Shown here piece after piece: positions 35,864-45,596 of a stretch of DNA of 64,000 nt. The stretch is from Afipia clevelandensis ATCC 49720 (lineage in GTDB: Bacteria > Pseudomonadota > Alphaproteobacteria > Rhizobiales > Xanthobacteraceae). The translations under genes were made by a program, and so were the position numbers. The notes under the pieces are model-generated. The model was not told the origin of the DNA. It did not search any database and worked only from the letters and a program-made list of their open reading frames with translations. Position 1 is the stretch's first letter. Each line of letters starts with the position of its first letter. Location: contig NZ_KB375281.1 of the NCBI RefSeq assembly GCF_000336555.1, positions 1,864,030 through 1,928,029 on the forward strand. The letters are read 5' to 3'.

Positions 35864-37765
35864 CTAGAACGCCACGTCATTAAGTTCGGCCCAGCGAATG
35901 AGATTCGCAACGCGCCAAACAGCGGGATCGTAAGACCTGTGGCCATCTATGACGTCAATCGCATATTGCGGAAACGACGGCGAAAGAAATGGCGGCATGT
36001 TACCCGAAAAGAAGCTTCTGAGCTTTACCCTGAGCAATTCCGATGTCTTGATCCAGCGGCTTTCCGGCGTCTGAAATCCTATCTTGTCGCGACGGTCGAG
36101 CAAGACATCCGGGACAAGCCCTCGCAACGAATCGCGCAACAGGCTCTTTGTCACGCCATCTCCATCGATCAGGAACTCGTCCGGCAGCGAAAAGGCGAAG
36201 CGCACCAGTTCGGGCGTCAGAAACGGCACGCGATTTTCGACAGAAACAGCCATGGCGTTCCGATCTGCGTAACGCAGCAGCATCGGCAGGCTTGCGCGCC
36301 ATGTCGCATTGAACAGCTCATCTTTCAGAGAGACTCCGTAAGACGGATGAGCCTTGTCGAGAGAAGCGTCCGCAAACCACGCCGCATCAAGCCACGACGG
36401 AAACGACGAATACCCCAATGCGCCGCGCAACATCTGCCGCGCGGCCTCAGGCAACAAGCGTTCCGCCGCCGAGCCAAGCAGCCTCACTCGTCCCGATGAA
36501 GACGACATCAGCGAACGGCCGGCACCAATCAGTCGCCCTTCCCGCAAATTTGCGGCGAGGCGCGCGGCGGCGAAAGCATGATAACCGGCGAAAATTTCGT
36601 CACTGCCCTGCCCGTCAACGGCGACCTTGAAACCCTGCTCGGCCACGGACCGGAATACCAGCGCTTGCGCGTACACGCTTGTGGTCGTGAAGGGCTCCGC
36701 CTGCGTCAGGATTAGCGCATCCAACTCAGCAGCAAGAGCATCGGGAGCACCGTGAACATCGTGCGCCACAACATGAGCCGCTGCGGCAGCAACCTTTGCA
36801 TATCGCCCTTCATCGAGAGGATCGTCACCTGCCCGATAAGTAAAGCTGTGAATGGTGCCGTCCTGCCCAAGCGCTGCGCGAGCGACCGCGACGATCGCGC
36901 TAGAATCGATTCCGCCGGACAACGTGGTCGCGACCGGCGTATCGGCGCGCAAATGAAGCTTCACACTCTCGACAAATAATGCGCGCAGTTCCTCAGCCGC
37001 ACCCGAACGGGAGCGGCGGTTCGCCCGCGACTTCGAAACTGGCGTCCACCAAATGAATTGCCTGATCCGCGCGGGATCATCGAGGGACACTTCCAGACCG
37101 CCCCCCGGCGGGACTTGCTTGATCGCGCGAAAGAACGTCCTTTCATCGGCGTCGGTCACGGCATAGCGGAGAAAGCGATGCACCACAGCCGCATCGGCAG
37201 CCAGTGGCCTTTCAAGCAACGCCGTCAAAGGGCGAATTTCCGATGCAAACGCGAACCGGTCGTGTTCAGCGAAATAGTAAAGAGGCTTGATCCCGAAAGG
37301 ATCACGGATCAGCGTGAGGACGTTTCGATCCAGATCGACATAGGCAAACGCGAACATGCCGACACAATTGGCGAGGGCTGCAACTCCCTCTGCAGCGAAC
37401 GCGCGAAATAGTACTTCGGTATCACCGGCAGAAATCCATTGCCGTCCGCCAAGACGCAGCTTGCGCAACTCGGCGTGGTTGTAAATCTCGCCATTATAGG
37501 TAATCGCGCGGCGCGCCTCTTCATCGATCATCGGCTGTGCCGCAGCGGAACTGAGATCGATGATCGACAATCGCCGGTGAGCCAGGCCGACGCGCGTTTT
37601 TGGCGGCAAATCCGCGGCTGCAAACGGCCTGATGTTGCGTCCCTCGATGGCCGCATATCCGAAACCGTCCGGCCCACGATGCGCCATGGCATCCGCCATG
37701 GACACGAGATCGCGCCCAAGCCGGCCCGACAGGCCGCGTTCCACGATCCCGGCTATTCCACACAT
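35864..37765 (-). CDS. asparagine synthase-like amidotransferase, copy 2
   Basis: AsnB-family enzyme of 633 residues. An open frame reaches 37825, but the ATG at 37765 gives MCGIAGIVERG with the required nucleophile Cys2 after Met removal, so it must be the start. The glutaminase domain has AHRGPDG, YNGEIYN and GMFAFAY; the synthetase domain has LSGGIDSS (282-289). It differs throughout from copies 1 and 3, so it is not a recent duplicate. Its likely role is amidation of a carboxylated sugar in the cluster's glycan; asparagine synthesis is the default family function. Confidence 0.87.
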   Translation of the reverse strand: MCGIAGIVERGLSGRLGRDLVSMADAMAHRGPDGFGYAAIEGRNIRPFAAADLPPKTRVGLAHRRLSIIDLSSAAAQPMIDEEARRAITYNGEIYNHAELRKLRLGGRQWISAGDTEVLFRAFAAEGVAALANCVGMFAFAYVDLDRNVLTLIRDPFGIKPLYYFAEHDRFAFASEIRPLTALLERPLAADAAVVHRFLRYAVTDADERTFFRAIKQVPPGGGLEVSLDDPARIRQFIWWTPVSKSRANRRSRSGAAEELRALFVESVKLHLRADTPVATTLSGGIDSSAIVAVARAALGQDGTIHSFTYRAGDDPLDEGRYAKVAAAAAHVVAHDVHGAPDALAAELDALILTQAEPFTTTSVYAQALVFRSVAEQGFKVAVDGQGSDEIFAGYHAFAAARLAANLREGRLIGAGRSLMSSSSGRVRLLGSAAERLLPEAARQMLRGALGYSSFPSWLDAAWFADASLDKAHPSYGVSLKDELFNATWRASLPMLLRYADRNAMAVSVENRVPFLTPELVRFAFSLPDEFLIDGDGVTKSLLRDSLRGLVPDVLLDRRDKIGFQTPESRWIKTSELLRVKLRSFFSGNMPPFLSPSFPQYAIDVIDGHRSYDPAVWRVANLIRWAELNDVAF

Positions 37766-37787
37766 AACATCATCAATGAGAGGCTTT

Positions 37788-38906
37788 TCAAGCCGGCCGA
37801 CGGCCGATGAAGCCGGCGCCGACAAGCCGGGAGCCGAATAGCTCGCGATATTTCAGCGGACGCTGGGGTTTCGGCGAAAAGCCCGCCGCCTCGAACCATT
37901 CCAGAACTTCGTTGAAGCCATGTTCGTGCGCATACATCGGCGTAAACGCATCGCGAATGCCATGAACAGTATTAGCGTATTTCCACCGGCCGCGGTTGCG
38001 TCCCCGGTCTTTTATGATGGGATGTATTGCCGCCGATATGGCGTGAACTGCAGCAGAACGCACGGCGCTGGGAGCACGGCTCAATACCGGCCGGAAAATG
38101 CGATGCGAGATGCTCCAGTATGCCCGGACGAGCATGCCGCGCACGCCCTTGACGACATGCCTGTCCTCAGCGGCGTACACCCAGACGAACAACGATCCGG
38201 CAGACGCAACCTTCTCGGCGATGGCGTCAAATCCAGCTTTTGTCGACCATGTATGATGAAGCACGCCTTGGCAGTGAACGTGATCCATCGACTCGGGACT
38301 GAAAGGCAAGTGAAACAGCGAAGCAACCACGGGATTCACCCGGGTCGTTTCCACCAGCCGTTCGCCAGCCTTCACAACAGCGAGGTTGAGATCCGCGCCA
38401 ATCACCTGGGCGTTTGGATACAGTTCGGAAAGAACAATCGCTTCCTTGCCGAACCCGCACCCAACATCCAGCACCGTCCTTGCGCTAGATCGCTCTTCGT
38501 CATCTTGCTGAATCCAGACATCCCGGTGAAGCGCAACAAGTTCGGTTTGGTCATAGACGAACGTAAGCTGGTCATCCTCAAGACCACCCCACTCCTCGGT
38601 GAATGTGGTTTGAACGCTGCGCTCGCCCTGCTCCGGTGAGGCATTCGGCAGCTTCGGCTGTCCGGAAAGCGCAGCAACACGCGATGCGTGCTCGCTGGCA
38701 AATTTTGTAACAAGCGGTGTTACAAACGTCAGCATGATCGGAACGTAATTGATGATCGGATACCAGAAGCCGCCTTGCTCCGACCACAAAATGCCGGTCC
38801 GGACCGCAGCCTTCTTCTCAATGTCAACGCCGCTTTCAATGGCCGCGACCTGTAGCTGGTGCCCAGTCAAAGGGCACCGAAGCTTTTCCAGCAAAACAGA
38901 TCTCAT
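37788..38906 (-). CDS. class I SAM-dependent methyltransferase with N-terminal Trm112-like segment
   Basis: The 372-residue protein begins with a Trm112-like segment (LLEKLRCPLTGHQLQ; only one Cys, so probably not zinc-binding), followed by a helical linker and a methyltransferase domain with VLDVGCGFGKEAIVL (about 143-157), VIGADLNLAVV and LHHTWSTK after the motif II strand. This layout is common in glycan-cluster methyltransferases. The acceptor is unknown. The stop is 22 bases before copy 2 of the amidotransferase; the start overlaps the acyltransferase stop by four bases. Confidence 0.84.
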   Translation of the reverse strand: MRSVLLEKLRCPLTGHQLQVAAIESGVDIEKKAAVRTGILWSEQGGFWYPIINYVPIMLTFVTPLVTKFASEHASRVAALSGQPKLPNASPEQGERSVQTTFTEEWGGLEDDQLTFVYDQTELVALHRDVWIQQDDEERSSARTVLDVGCGFGKEAIVLSELYPNAQVIGADLNLAVVKAGERLVETTRVNPVVASLFHLPFSPESMDHVHCQGVLHHTWSTKAGFDAIAEKVASAGSLFVWVYAAEDRHVVKGVRGMLVRAYWSISHRIFRPVLSRAPSAVRSAAVHAISAAIHPIIKDRGRNRGRWKYANTVHGIRDAFTPMYAHEHGFNEVLEWFEAAGFSPKPQRPLKYRELFGSRLVGAGFIGRRPA

Positions 38907-39454
38907 GCGCCGTATGTTTCCGTTGGTTTGTTGAATGCCGTAGACTCAACCTGTCTGACCTGTCGCGCCGGAGCGCCGGCGATCACCACATGGCCTTCCG
39001 GGAAAGACTCGTTAACCACCGAGTTTGCTCCCACGATCGTATGGTCGCCGAGCGTAACTCCGGGCAAGATCACCGCTCCGAATCCGATCCAGCACGAGCG
39101 GCCGATCCTGATCCCCTTGGTTGGAGGCGCCAGATCGAAATCATCGATATCGTGATCCTGCGAGATGATTGCGACATTGGCGCCCCAGATGGTCCCCCGC
39201 CCGATGTGAAGCGCGTCGGCGGCATTGATGTAGCAACCGCCACTGACCGCCAGGCTGCGTCTGACATCGGGGCACTCGTCTTCAATACTTAATCCACCGG
39301 AATGCAACACTCGGGATGTAAAGTGTTTGCCATAGCGACAATCGCCATCGAGACGCATCAAACGCTGAGCAAGTCCGTTGATGATCCACAACGCAACACC
39401 AGTACCCGGAACATAACCGGGCGCGAGTTTCGACAATGAGGAACGCAACTTCAT
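38903..39454 (-). CDS. left-handed beta-helix acyltransferase (WcaF/maltose acetyltransferase-like)
   Basis: Hexapeptide-repeat O- or N-acyltransferase of 183 residues. The N terminus is basic and weakly hydrophobic (VALWIINGLAQRLMRL). The beta-helix carries the catalytic His in ISQDHDIDDFDL and the typical coil GRSCWIGFGAVILPGVTLGD. Colanic acid and Nod-factor acetyltransferases look like this; the substrate is probably a sugar of the repeat unit and the donor acetyl-CoA. It overlaps its upstream neighbour by one base and its downstream neighbour by four. Confidence 0.85.
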   Translation of the reverse strand: MKLRSSLSKLAPGYVPGTGVALWIINGLAQRLMRLDGDCRYGKHFTSRVLHSGGLSIEDECPDVRRSLAVSGGCYINAADALHIGRGTIWGANVAIISQDHDIDDFDLAPPTKGIRIGRSCWIGFGAVILPGVTLGDHTIVGANSVVNESFPEGHVVIAGAPARQVRQVESTAFNKPTETYGA

Positions 39455-41208
39455 CAGAGTATCCGTACACCTTGCGAGGTAGCAACAGGCCCGGTGATGC
39501 GAGCGAATGACACCACTCGTCCGTCTTGCATTTCCAGAACAAGGTCGGCGGCATCGACCAGTGCAGGACGGTGCGTGATGGCGACGATGGTGATCTCGCC
39601 CTTCAGGGAGCGGATCGACGCAACAACAGACTCCTCAGTCGCAGCATCGAGTGCGCTGGTCGCCTCATCCAGCACGAGCAGGCGCGGATTTCCGAGCAAT
39701 GCACGCGCGAGAGCAAGCCGTTGCCGTTCGCCGCCGGAGAGACGGCTGCCGTGATCGCCGACCATGGCTTCGATTCCAGATGGCAGCCCATCGACAAAGC
39801 CAGCGGATGCCCTGCCGAGCGCGGCGCGCAATTCACCATCCGTCGTCTTGGGCACAATCCAGCGAAGATTGTCCGCGATGCTAGCGTTGAACAGCACTGG
39901 ATCCTGACCGAGGTAACCAATACCTTTGCGCCATACCGAGGCAGGCAGATCGTTCAATGAATGTCCGTCGATCGTCACACTTCCCTGCGTCGGCCGCCGC
40001 AGGCCAAGAATGCAATCGAGCAATGTCGTCTTTCCCGCGCCGGTAGGCCCGGTGATGACGACAAACGCGCCAGCCGGAATCTGCAGAGATACATCCGACA
40101 AAATTTTTCTTGCGTTGACTTCGACAGACACATCCTCCAGTGCAATCGACGCCGCGCCATGATCTTGCCATCCCGTCGGCGCAACCAGTCCGCCGGGCTC
40201 CCGCGCTGCGCCGGCCTCAGCCAGCCTCTCGACAACAGCGTCGAACGCCGGGAGAGCAAGGCCGATGGACTGAAGGCACTGCCGCAGGCCGGTCACCTTC
40301 GGAAACAGCCGCACGAACATCGCCACGATAACCAGAATCGTGCCGACGTCGATCGCAAATAGCGACGGCCCGGCCGCCAGCAGAATGACCACCAGTAGTC
40401 CGCTGGCATACTCAAAAACAGCGCGAACGATCTGGACATCGAAACTGTTGGCAAATGTAAGCTGCCGTAACCTTTCAATCGCGGCTCCGAGCCGGCTCAC
40501 GGCTCGAACCTCCGTCGAGGTCGCCTTGACAAACTTGGCGCCAGCCATGAGTTCGCCGGCATCGGCCTGGAAGTCCGCGTTCACCGCGGTCATCTCGCGC
40601 CCATGAGCGAGCGCACGACGTACAAGGACTCGGGTCGCAACGAAGAGCAAGCAACCAACGCCCACCAGCAGAGCAACCACCACAGGTGCGATCAGCAGCG
40701 CGATCACCACCTGCACGACAATGTAAAGTATCGAGGTGACGATCAGGTTGGCCTGGTAGAATGCGCCGCCGAGCCGCTGCGGCTCGGTCACCGCGGATGC
40801 GATCAGGTCACCCGCCCGCCGCGAGCGGAAGAAGCTGTAGTCCGCGGCGAAAAAAGCCGAAAACAGGCGATGCTGCCATGACGCGACGTACCCGGTCTGC
40901 AAACGTGACGAGAGATAGGCCTGATACAGAAAAACAACGGCGCTCAAAAGAATGAGCACGCCGATCAGGATCGCAACGCCGTCGGTCGTCGATGGCAAAC
41001 CCAGAAAAGCAAGCAAACCTTCAAGAAAGCGGCTCACCGCATCGCTCGCGCCGTCTGGCCCTCCCGCGGATTTGGCCAACAGTGGCAACAAAGCAGCAAT
41101 CGTAGCGCCTTCCAGCAATGCACTGGCAAACGTCACAACGACAAGAAGCGGCAATCGCCATCCGGCGACCGCATAGGCATCACGTATCAGGGCGCTAAAC
41201 GATCCCAT
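39454..41208 (-). CDS. ABC transporter with fused membrane and ATPase domains (PglK/MsbA-like)
   Basis: Half-transporter of 584 residues that would work as a homodimer in the inner membrane. Six spans lie in about residues 15-315, beginning VVTFASALLEGATIAALLPLLA, which resembles the start of PglK, the flippase for lipid-linked oligosaccharide. The ATPase has ITGPTGAGKTTLLD (Walker A), LSGGERQRLALARAL (signature) and LLVLDEATSALD (Walker B). No Wzx or Wzm/Wzt gene occurs in the run, so this is the best candidate for exporting the repeat unit. The assignment as a flippase is inferred from context; a lipid or peptide exporter is the alternative. Confidence 0.85.
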   Translation of the reverse strand: MGSFSALIRDAYAVAGWRLPLLVVVTFASALLEGATIAALLPLLAKSAGGPDGASDAVSRFLEGLLAFLGLPSTTDGVAILIGVLILLSAVVFLYQAYLSSRLQTGYVASWQHRLFSAFFAADYSFFRSRRAGDLIASAVTEPQRLGGAFYQANLIVTSILYIVVQVVIALLIAPVVVALLVGVGCLLFVATRVLVRRALAHGREMTAVNADFQADAGELMAGAKFVKATSTEVRAVSRLGAAIERLRQLTFANSFDVQIVRAVFEYASGLLVVILLAAGPSLFAIDVGTILVIVAMFVRLFPKVTGLRQCLQSIGLALPAFDAVVERLAEAGAAREPGGLVAPTGWQDHGAASIALEDVSVEVNARKILSDVSLQIPAGAFVVITGPTGAGKTTLLDCILGLRRPTQGSVTIDGHSLNDLPASVWRKGIGYLGQDPVLFNASIADNLRWIVPKTTDGELRAALGRASAGFVDGLPSGIEAMVGDHGSRLSGGERQRLALARALLGNPRLLVLDEATSALDAATEESVVASIRSLKGEITIVAITHRPALVDAADLVLEMQDGRVVSFARITGPVATSQGVRIL

Positions 41209-41210
41209 GT

Positions 41211-42410
41211 CTAGGATGACTGCCCCTGAAGAGAATGAGCAACAGCGCTCTTGCGATGCACGACATATTCTCCGTCAATCCATTCGCCACCCGCGAAGCT
41301 GCCATCGGCGATGGCGGCGAATGTTTTGGCGAACTGCCGCGCGCGCGCCGTCACGGAATGTTGCCGCAACACCAGAGTCCGGCCCGCATCAGCGATGCGC
41401 TGAGCGCGGTCCGGATCGGACTCCAGCCAGCGATGCACCTCCACGACGTCTTCCGGCTCGCAGACAACACAGTTCTCGCCATGCTGAAAGCCCGCTGCGG
41501 CGAATCCGGAAAACGGCTTGCAGACCAGAACCGCGCCCGCGGACGGAATTTCGAAAAATTTTCGGATCGGCATGTCGATTCCCGAGCCACACGTATATGC
41601 GTAGCGAGATTTTTGCAGGCGTAGATTGAAATCCAGATTCAGCCATCGCTGAACCAACTTCGGCTCTTTCCGGATAAGCCGTAGACGCTTCGCAAGGCCC
41701 ATGCCACGCCGCAATGGATTTTCTGAAACGGGAGTGAGGCCAGCTTCGCGCAAACGTTCGCCAGCAATCCGGCGGGCTACATATTGAATGCCGACGACCG
41801 ACCAGGGGTGAGGCCGATGAGACAACCCGGTAAAGCAAGCTTCGCCCGCTGCGACAAAGTGCAAAACCGAAGCGACCCGTTCGGGATTTTCTCTCACGTA
41901 CGAAGCCCAGCTGTCGGTGACATTCCCGGCAAACTTCTCCCCCGCCAGCGAAGGCATATCCTTCCGGAGCGGACTGAACGCCGTTCCAAAACCCATGACA
42001 AAGTCTGTACGCCGCCGGATCGCGCCGATCTCTCGTTCTGTCCAATAAAAGAAGTCCGACTCCAGAAACAAACCTATGCGTGGAATCGAAAGACGCTCAA
42101 ACGCACGCGCGATCCCCGCCAATAGCAGCAGATCGCGTCCAGGAAAGGAGAACTCATATGCTGAATTCCACGCCTCTGGTTGCATCGGCTCGCCATAGAC
42201 ATCAGAAAACAAGACATGAGTGTTTGTGATCGCTACATCAAATGGCCCGTTATCATCGATAAATGCGTCTAACCCCTTCACCAGTTGCGCAGACGACACA
42301 TAGCCCGGGCCGAAAAGGCAGACGTCGGCCGCCTGCGCGAGCATAGCGGGGACAAGATTGCGCGTCGGAACCAGAAAGCGCGCGTCAATGTCGATGTAGA
42401 GAATTTTCAC
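41211..42410 (-). CDS. CgeB-like glycosyltransferase (GT1-type, PF13524-like C terminus)
   Basis: Predicted GT-B glycosyltransferase of 399 residues. The N-terminal half (MKILYIDIDARFLVPTRNLV) is not strongly conserved. The C-terminal part shows the CgeB pattern: a KFFEIPSAGAVLVC tract, ENCVVCEPEDV, then DPDRAQRIADAGRTLVLRQ. Family members are largely uncharacterised but are common in surface-glycan loci. Two bases separate it from the ABC gene downstream and 30 bases from the radical SAM gene upstream. Confidence 0.8.
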   Translation of the reverse strand: MKILYIDIDARFLVPTRNLVPAMLAQAADVCLFGPGYVSSAQLVKGLDAFIDDNGPFDVAITNTHVLFSDVYGEPMQPEAWNSAYEFSFPGRDLLLLAGIARAFERLSIPRIGLFLESDFFYWTEREIGAIRRRTDFVMGFGTAFSPLRKDMPSLAGEKFAGNVTDSWASYVRENPERVASVLHFVAAGEACFTGLSHRPHPWSVVGIQYVARRIAGERLREAGLTPVSENPLRRGMGLAKRLRLIRKEPKLVQRWLNLDFNLRLQKSRYAYTCGSGIDMPIRKFFEIPSAGAVLVCKPFSGFAAAGFQHGENCVVCEPEDVVEVHRWLESDPDRAQRIADAGRTLVLRQHSVTARARQFAKTFAAIADGSFAGGEWIDGEYVVHRKSAVAHSLQGQSS

Positions 42411-42440
42411 AATCAGTTAATATCGATGTAGGTGAAGAAC

Positions 42441-43709
42441 CTAGAACCACTTAGGTCCCATCAGACCGAAAAGCGGATTCCTCCACCAGATGTTTGGAAC
42501 CGTCTTCCATGCATCGCATGTATCGCAAGGCTTCACTTCGCCTAAACGACCATCAAGATCCATCGCGCGCAATTCCTCGATCTTTCCATGCTGATAGAGT
42601 TCGATGAACGAATGATCCTTCAAGCTTCCAAGCTGGAGATCGCCCTGTTCCTCTGGATAAACCATACAGCAAGCGAGCGCATTGCCTTCCCGTGAAACAA
42701 TACGGGTCTTGTGCAAATGATAACATGGATAAGGTTGCTGCTGAGTTCTACGCGTATCATTATGAAATGGAGAGTCGACCTCTTTCTTTCGTGACTTCAA
42801 CTCGCGCATCAAGGTTGAATTCGCCACCTTAGCAGCAGACGCGGCCGGCGAACCATCGGCAATGGCAGTGGCCTGTCGTGAAGCCTCCCTCGCCCGCTCC
42901 TCGCCCTCCAGAATGGCTCCCGTATCGATTTGGCCCGCCCAGTTTACAAAAGGCTGAACCTGAATCGTACCAACCCGTCCGAGATGCGGCTTCCAGAACG
43001 CCCTGAACTGCTCGACCTGCTCGTCGTCGTTTAGCACGCTCATGACCTGGATGAAAACCGTCATCGGTTGTACGGATTGATTGACGGCATCCAAAAACTC
43101 AATCGTGTTTCGCACAACTTTGTCGTACTCATCGGCAGCATTGATGCGCCGATACTGCGCAGCGGAAGTCGCGTTCACCGATATCGTGATCTGATCGAGC
43201 CCTGCATCGGACAGAATTTCACCCCAGCGTCGGCCGATCAGAATTCCGTTGGACGTAAGCCGTATCTGAATTTTCGGATCGTGAGCCTTGATATGGCGGA
43301 CGGCTCGTTCAAGATGTGGATACAAAAACGGCTCGCCAAAGCCGACAAGGTTGACGGCATCAAGCGGGCCCTCTTCAAGCTTGCCGGAAAAAGCCCGCTC
43401 GAACGTTTGCCAATCCATATGAGAGCCCTTGACTCCGATATCCAGGCTCTTGGGGCAATACGTGCATTTCAGATTGCACTTGTCGGTGATCTCGATTGTA
43501 AGGCCCTGCTTGTGACCGCGCAGATAATGATATCTCAGAACAGTCTTGCGCCAGATCAGGGATATCAGCCGCGAATTCTCCGCCATCTCATTCAAGCGCG
43601 CGACAAGCGCCACCCGCCTGTGCGTCGGTATCTTGTGATACAGACGATACAAGGATCGCATCATGGCATTTTCCTCGGTGAGTGTCTCACGCTGAAAAAC
43701 ATCGCTCAA
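42441..43709 (-). CDS. radical SAM/SPASM-domain protein
   Basis: Radical SAM enzyme of 422 residues. The 4Fe-4S site is the CNLKCTYC motif (Cys78, Cys82, Cys85) after the usual IEITDK strand, with the SAM-side tract VGFGEPFLYPHLE. The C terminus has the SPASM-like cysteines PCYHL, ACC and CDTC, for one or two extra clusters, as in peptide- and sugar-modifying enzymes. It overlaps the GT4 start region upstream by four bases (43706-43709). Base composition is lower in G+C than at the window edges (29 of 60 at 42601-42660). The substrate is unknown; a sugar dehydrogenation or epimerisation would fit the cluster. Confidence 0.85.
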   Translation of the reverse strand: MSDVFQRETLTEENAMMRSLYRLYHKIPTHRRVALVARLNEMAENSRLISLIWRKTVLRYHYLRGHKQGLTIEITDKCNLKCTYCPKSLDIGVKGSHMDWQTFERAFSGKLEEGPLDAVNLVGFGEPFLYPHLERAVRHIKAHDPKIQIRLTSNGILIGRRWGEILSDAGLDQITISVNATSAAQYRRINAADEYDKVVRNTIEFLDAVNQSVQPMTVFIQVMSVLNDDEQVEQFRAFWKPHLGRVGTIQVQPFVNWAGQIDTGAILEGEERAREASRQATAIADGSPAASAAKVANSTLMRELKSRKKEVDSPFHNDTRRTQQQPYPCYHLHKTRIVSREGNALACCMVYPEEQGDLQLGSLKDHSFIELYQHGKIEELRAMDLDGRLGEVKPCDTCDAWKTVPNIWWRNPLFGLMGPKWF

Positions 43710-44977
43710 ACCGTGTGCTTGATTTTTGACGCACTTCGCGCCTCATAAGCCTCATCAAAGGCAGAGCGAAGAATTGCTTTGACATTGGCGACACTGAACC
43801 GTGCAAAAACTTCGCGTCGCGCAGCATCTCCAATCGACTTCGCGGGGCCGGGATTTGCAAGCCACTTCTTCAGAACATCAGCCGCAGCCGCAATATCACG
43901 GTGCGGGACAAGAACCCCCGTTCGGCCATTATCAATCAGAGCCCGGTGGGTTTCATGATCGTACGCGACCGTCGCTAGACCCGCCCCCAACGATTCAAGA
44001 AGGGCAGAACCTTGCATTGGCGCGATTGAATAATCGCACGCCTTCATTGTGGCAAGAGCGCCCGTATGCGGCAGCAATCCCGTGATAACAATGCGCTTAT
44101 CAAGACCCAGTTCCCGGCCACGAGCCTCGATGGCAGTTCGCTCCGCGCCATCGCCAATAAAAATGAGCGTTCCAGCGTGTCCGGAAGAAACGGCGCGAGC
44201 GAATATCTCGAGAGCATCCCCCGCGAGTTTTTCAGGGTGTAACCGTCCAACAACCACGACACGCGGATGCGGGGCAGAGAGAACGGCAACCGGGGCATCC
44301 TCGGCGGATGCACCTCCGAGCTGACGTAAATCGAGCGGCTGAATCCAGCGGGAGATCTTTGACCTATCCATCCCCAACCTCGAATAGAAATCTGGCGAGA
44401 GCGAGGGTGCACCGGTATAGCGATCAAAAACACGATAAACTAGGCGATACCAGTTGGGCAGAGCCTTCCTTATCAAACTTGGCAGGTTTTGCTGTTGCGG
44501 AAGAATAGTTTCCCAGAATGCTTCAATAAAGCAGACAGAGGGTAATCGCCGCGCTTCTTTCGACAGCAATGTCAGGGCAGCAGGAATATGCGGTCCGCAA
44601 ACTTGCACAACGTCCGGCTGAAATTCCCGGATAACCTCGTTGATAAACGTCACAGCTTTTGGAACATGAGCCAGACCAGCCAACGCGAGCCGTGCGCCTC
44701 GATTCACACGAGAAAACTGAAATTCTCGATACTCAATGGTATCGGTGAGCCGCTGCCGCAGGTCTGCACGCCCGAACGGCACGATATAGAGCACCTCATC
44801 GAACATCTGACCGAAGTTGTAGTAGAGTTCGAGCGAGGCATCGTCGTGCCGGCGAATAATGCCCTTGGCGACGGCCTCATCGACCGTGTTGTAGCCGATC
44901 ATCAACAGGCGACGCGGCTTCGTTGCGGACTGCATCGACGGCAAAGCAGAAGGATCGCTGCGAACTGCAATCGTCAT
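43706..44977 (-). CDS. glycosyltransferase family 4
   Basis: GT-B glycosyltransferase of 423 residues. The first 25 residues are poorly conserved; the core starts at RRLLMIGYNTVDEAVAKG. The donor half includes VVVVGRLHPEKLAGDALEIF and the Glu-region APMQGSALLESLGAGLATVA. It should transfer one sugar of the repeat unit from a nucleotide donor. Both ends overlap neighbours by four bases (radical SAM gene downstream, acyltransferase upstream), showing tight translational coupling. Confidence 0.85.
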   Translation of the reverse strand: MTIAVRSDPSALPSMQSATKPRRLLMIGYNTVDEAVAKGIIRRHDDASLELYYNFGQMFDEVLYIVPFGRADLRQRLTDTIEYREFQFSRVNRGARLALAGLAHVPKAVTFINEVIREFQPDVVQVCGPHIPAALTLLSKEARRLPSVCFIEAFWETILPQQQNLPSLIRKALPNWYRLVYRVFDRYTGAPSLSPDFYSRLGMDRSKISRWIQPLDLRQLGGASAEDAPVAVLSAPHPRVVVVGRLHPEKLAGDALEIFARAVSSGHAGTLIFIGDGAERTAIEARGRELGLDKRIVITGLLPHTGALATMKACDYSIAPMQGSALLESLGAGLATVAYDHETHRALIDNGRTGVLVPHRDIAAAADVLKKWLANPGPAKSIGDAARREVFARFSVANVKAILRSAFDEAYEARSASKIKHTV

Positions 44978-45576
44978 CGGGTGACGGGAACCATTCTTAC
45001 GTCTTCATTCTCTCCTTCCACGCGGCCGACAGCCACCGCAGGAGAACCAGCGACGAAAGTCCCTTCCGGAACATCCCGGTTTACGAAACTGTTAGCGCCA
45101 ATGACAGACTTGCGGCCAACAGTCACCCCCGAAACGACAATGCTGTGAGGACCGATATAAACCCGCTCTCCGATGCAAACCGGTTTCTTCCGCACCGGAA
45201 GTTTGCCGCCCGAAAGAGACCAATGAACCGTGTCGTGGGAGTAGATATGCACTCCAGCCGAGATCGAGCAGTAGTCACCGATTTCCAGGCCCCCGCCCGA
45301 TCCATCGAGAATACAATCAGGGCCTATCCAAGTATTGCGCCCCACCTTCACATCGCCCAGGACGAGTACATTGTCGTACATGGTCGTACCTTCGCCGAAG
45401 CCATACATCGCAGCATTGTCGCCGCGTTCTGTCAGAAGGTCGCCGATCGACACCCGCCGATTGAACTGAGCTTTCTTTCGGCGGGATAACTCGCCGAGAA
45501 ACTCCCGCACAAGATGCAGCATTTTATCCGTCTTCTCGACGGACGACGAATTCTTTGCTGGAAATCCTTCTGACAT
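44974..45576 (-). CDS. left-handed beta-helix acyltransferase
   Basis: Hexapeptide-repeat acetyltransferase of 200 residues. After a helical N terminus (about 1-55), the beta-helix contains GRNTWIGPDCILDGSGG, the catalytic His region ISAGVHIYSHDTVHW and the closing VIGANSFVNRDVPEG, giving a fold like serine or sugar O-acetyltransferases. It is distinct from the other two acyltransferases in the run. It probably O-acetylates or N-acylates a sugar. It lies 20 bases before the SDR gene upstream. Confidence 0.84.
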   Translation of the reverse strand: MSEGFPAKNSSSVEKTDKMLHLVREFLGELSRRKKAQFNRRVSIGDLLTERGDNAAMYGFGEGTTMYDNVLVLGDVKVGRNTWIGPDCILDGSGGGLEIGDYCSISAGVHIYSHDTVHWSLSGGKLPVRKKPVCIGERVYIGPHSIVVSGVTVGRKSVIGANSFVNRDVPEGTFVAGSPAVAVGRVEGENEDVRMVPVTR

Positions 45577-45596
45577 GTTGACCTCACACCTGCCGG

